The position numbers and the translations under genes are program-made. A stretch of DNA of 49,753 bases from an uncultured Eubacteriales bacterium (lineage in GTDB: Bacteria; Bacillota; Clostridia; Oscillospirales; Acutalibacteraceae): the NCBI GenBank assembly GCA_934695425.1, contig CAKUVH010000009.1:1-49753 (forward strand). The letters are read 5' to 3'. Under the pieces are notes generated by a model. That model ran no database searches. It saw only the letters and a list, made by a program, of their open reading frames with translations, and was not told where the DNA came from. Position 1 is the stretch's first letter. Each line of letters begins with the position of its first letter. This document shows positions 49,685-49,753 of the stretch, one piece after another.

Positions 49685-49753
49685 AATATCTACCTCCAAT
49701 CGGAGGCAGAGTAACCGCTCTCTATAGGCTAAACTCCTACTACAGAACTTAAT

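Larger units (their letters stand above)
48460..49753. repeat. Tandem array of four ~330-bp type I toxin-antitoxin-like modules (runs past the window end)
   Basis: Antitoxin -35 boxes recur at 48465, 48796, 49135 and 49467, that is with periods of 331, 339 and 332 bp. Each module has a plus-strand RNA gene with promoter, a minus-strand 31-codon hydrophobic peptide gene with promoter, and a common bidirectional terminator between them. GTAGTAGGAG lies at the 5' end of both transcripts, as an inverted repeat at the module ends (CAGTAGGAG on the antitoxin side of module 2). Units 1 and 4 encode identical peptides, unit 3 differs at five residues, unit 2 is strongly diverged. The last toxin promoter is cut by the window end. 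Confidence 0.9.

Noticed and set aside
48465..49753. CRISPR array at the right end
   Set aside because: The repeat unit is ~330 bp with promoters, reading frames and terminators inside; there are no 20-45-bp repeats with unique spacers and no cas genes.

Overview
The window is a low-GC, Gram-positive chromosome segment centred on the replication origin. The evidence for this is the gene order dnaN-dnaA / rpmH-rnpA-yidD-yidC-jag-mnmE-mnmG-rsmG-parA-parB, with gyrA and gyrB leftwards, a remB (DUF370) gene next to recF, a YidC without a large extracytoplasmic domain, sortase-type surface proteins and strong GGAGG ribosome binding sites. This fits the class Clostridia, probably a gut-type lineage near Oscillospirales, but the sequence does not let me name a genus. 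No rRNA fragment long enough for typing is present.

Layout. (1) 1-2600: 3' end of a 5S rRNA, a candidate small RNA with its own promoter, a small protein with a Nif11-like leader, and three small hypothetical genes facing a membrane protein. (2) 2600-7560: three tandem secreted surface proteins with almost identical signal peptides. (3) 7558-18246, minus strand: a GNAT acetyltransferase, gyrA, gyrB, remB, recF, yaaA, dnaN and dnaA. The dnaN-dnaA gap is dense in DnaA-box-like 9-mers and is taken as oriC. (4) 18386-31084, plus strand: rpmH to guaB, including six perfect parS sites. Genes on both sides read away from the origin. (5) 31160-41414: four tandem paralogous large proteins built from helical modules plus one shared C-terminal domain, each gene with its own promoter and terminator. 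(6) 41413-48325: an envelope/signalling cluster: a secreted protein, a pseudokinase-like protein with LysM, a sensor with a degenerate cyclase domain, and a MORN-repeat membrane protein. (7) 48460 to the window end: a tandem array of at least four type I toxin-antitoxin-like modules.

Main points of interest. The right end holds four copies of a ~330-bp module. Each encodes a 31-residue hydrophobic peptide on the minus strand and a convergent ~95-nt RNA on the plus strand. Both have consensus promoters and share a bidirectional terminator, which is the layout of Fst/par-type toxin-antitoxin systems. Downstream of mnmE lie four 159-bp copies of the last 41 codons of mnmE. Their differences are almost all synonymous, so they do not look like neutral debris. 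Downstream of rsmG a 155-bp repeat carries parS sites together with degenerate copies of the rsmG tail. The four-gene family shows in-frame former ribosome binding sites (fusion scars) and AT-dinucleotide promoter spacers that differ in length. Local tandem duplication close to the origin is therefore a recurring theme.

Limits: all assignments were made by reading the sequence. No database search, RNA folding or expression data were available.
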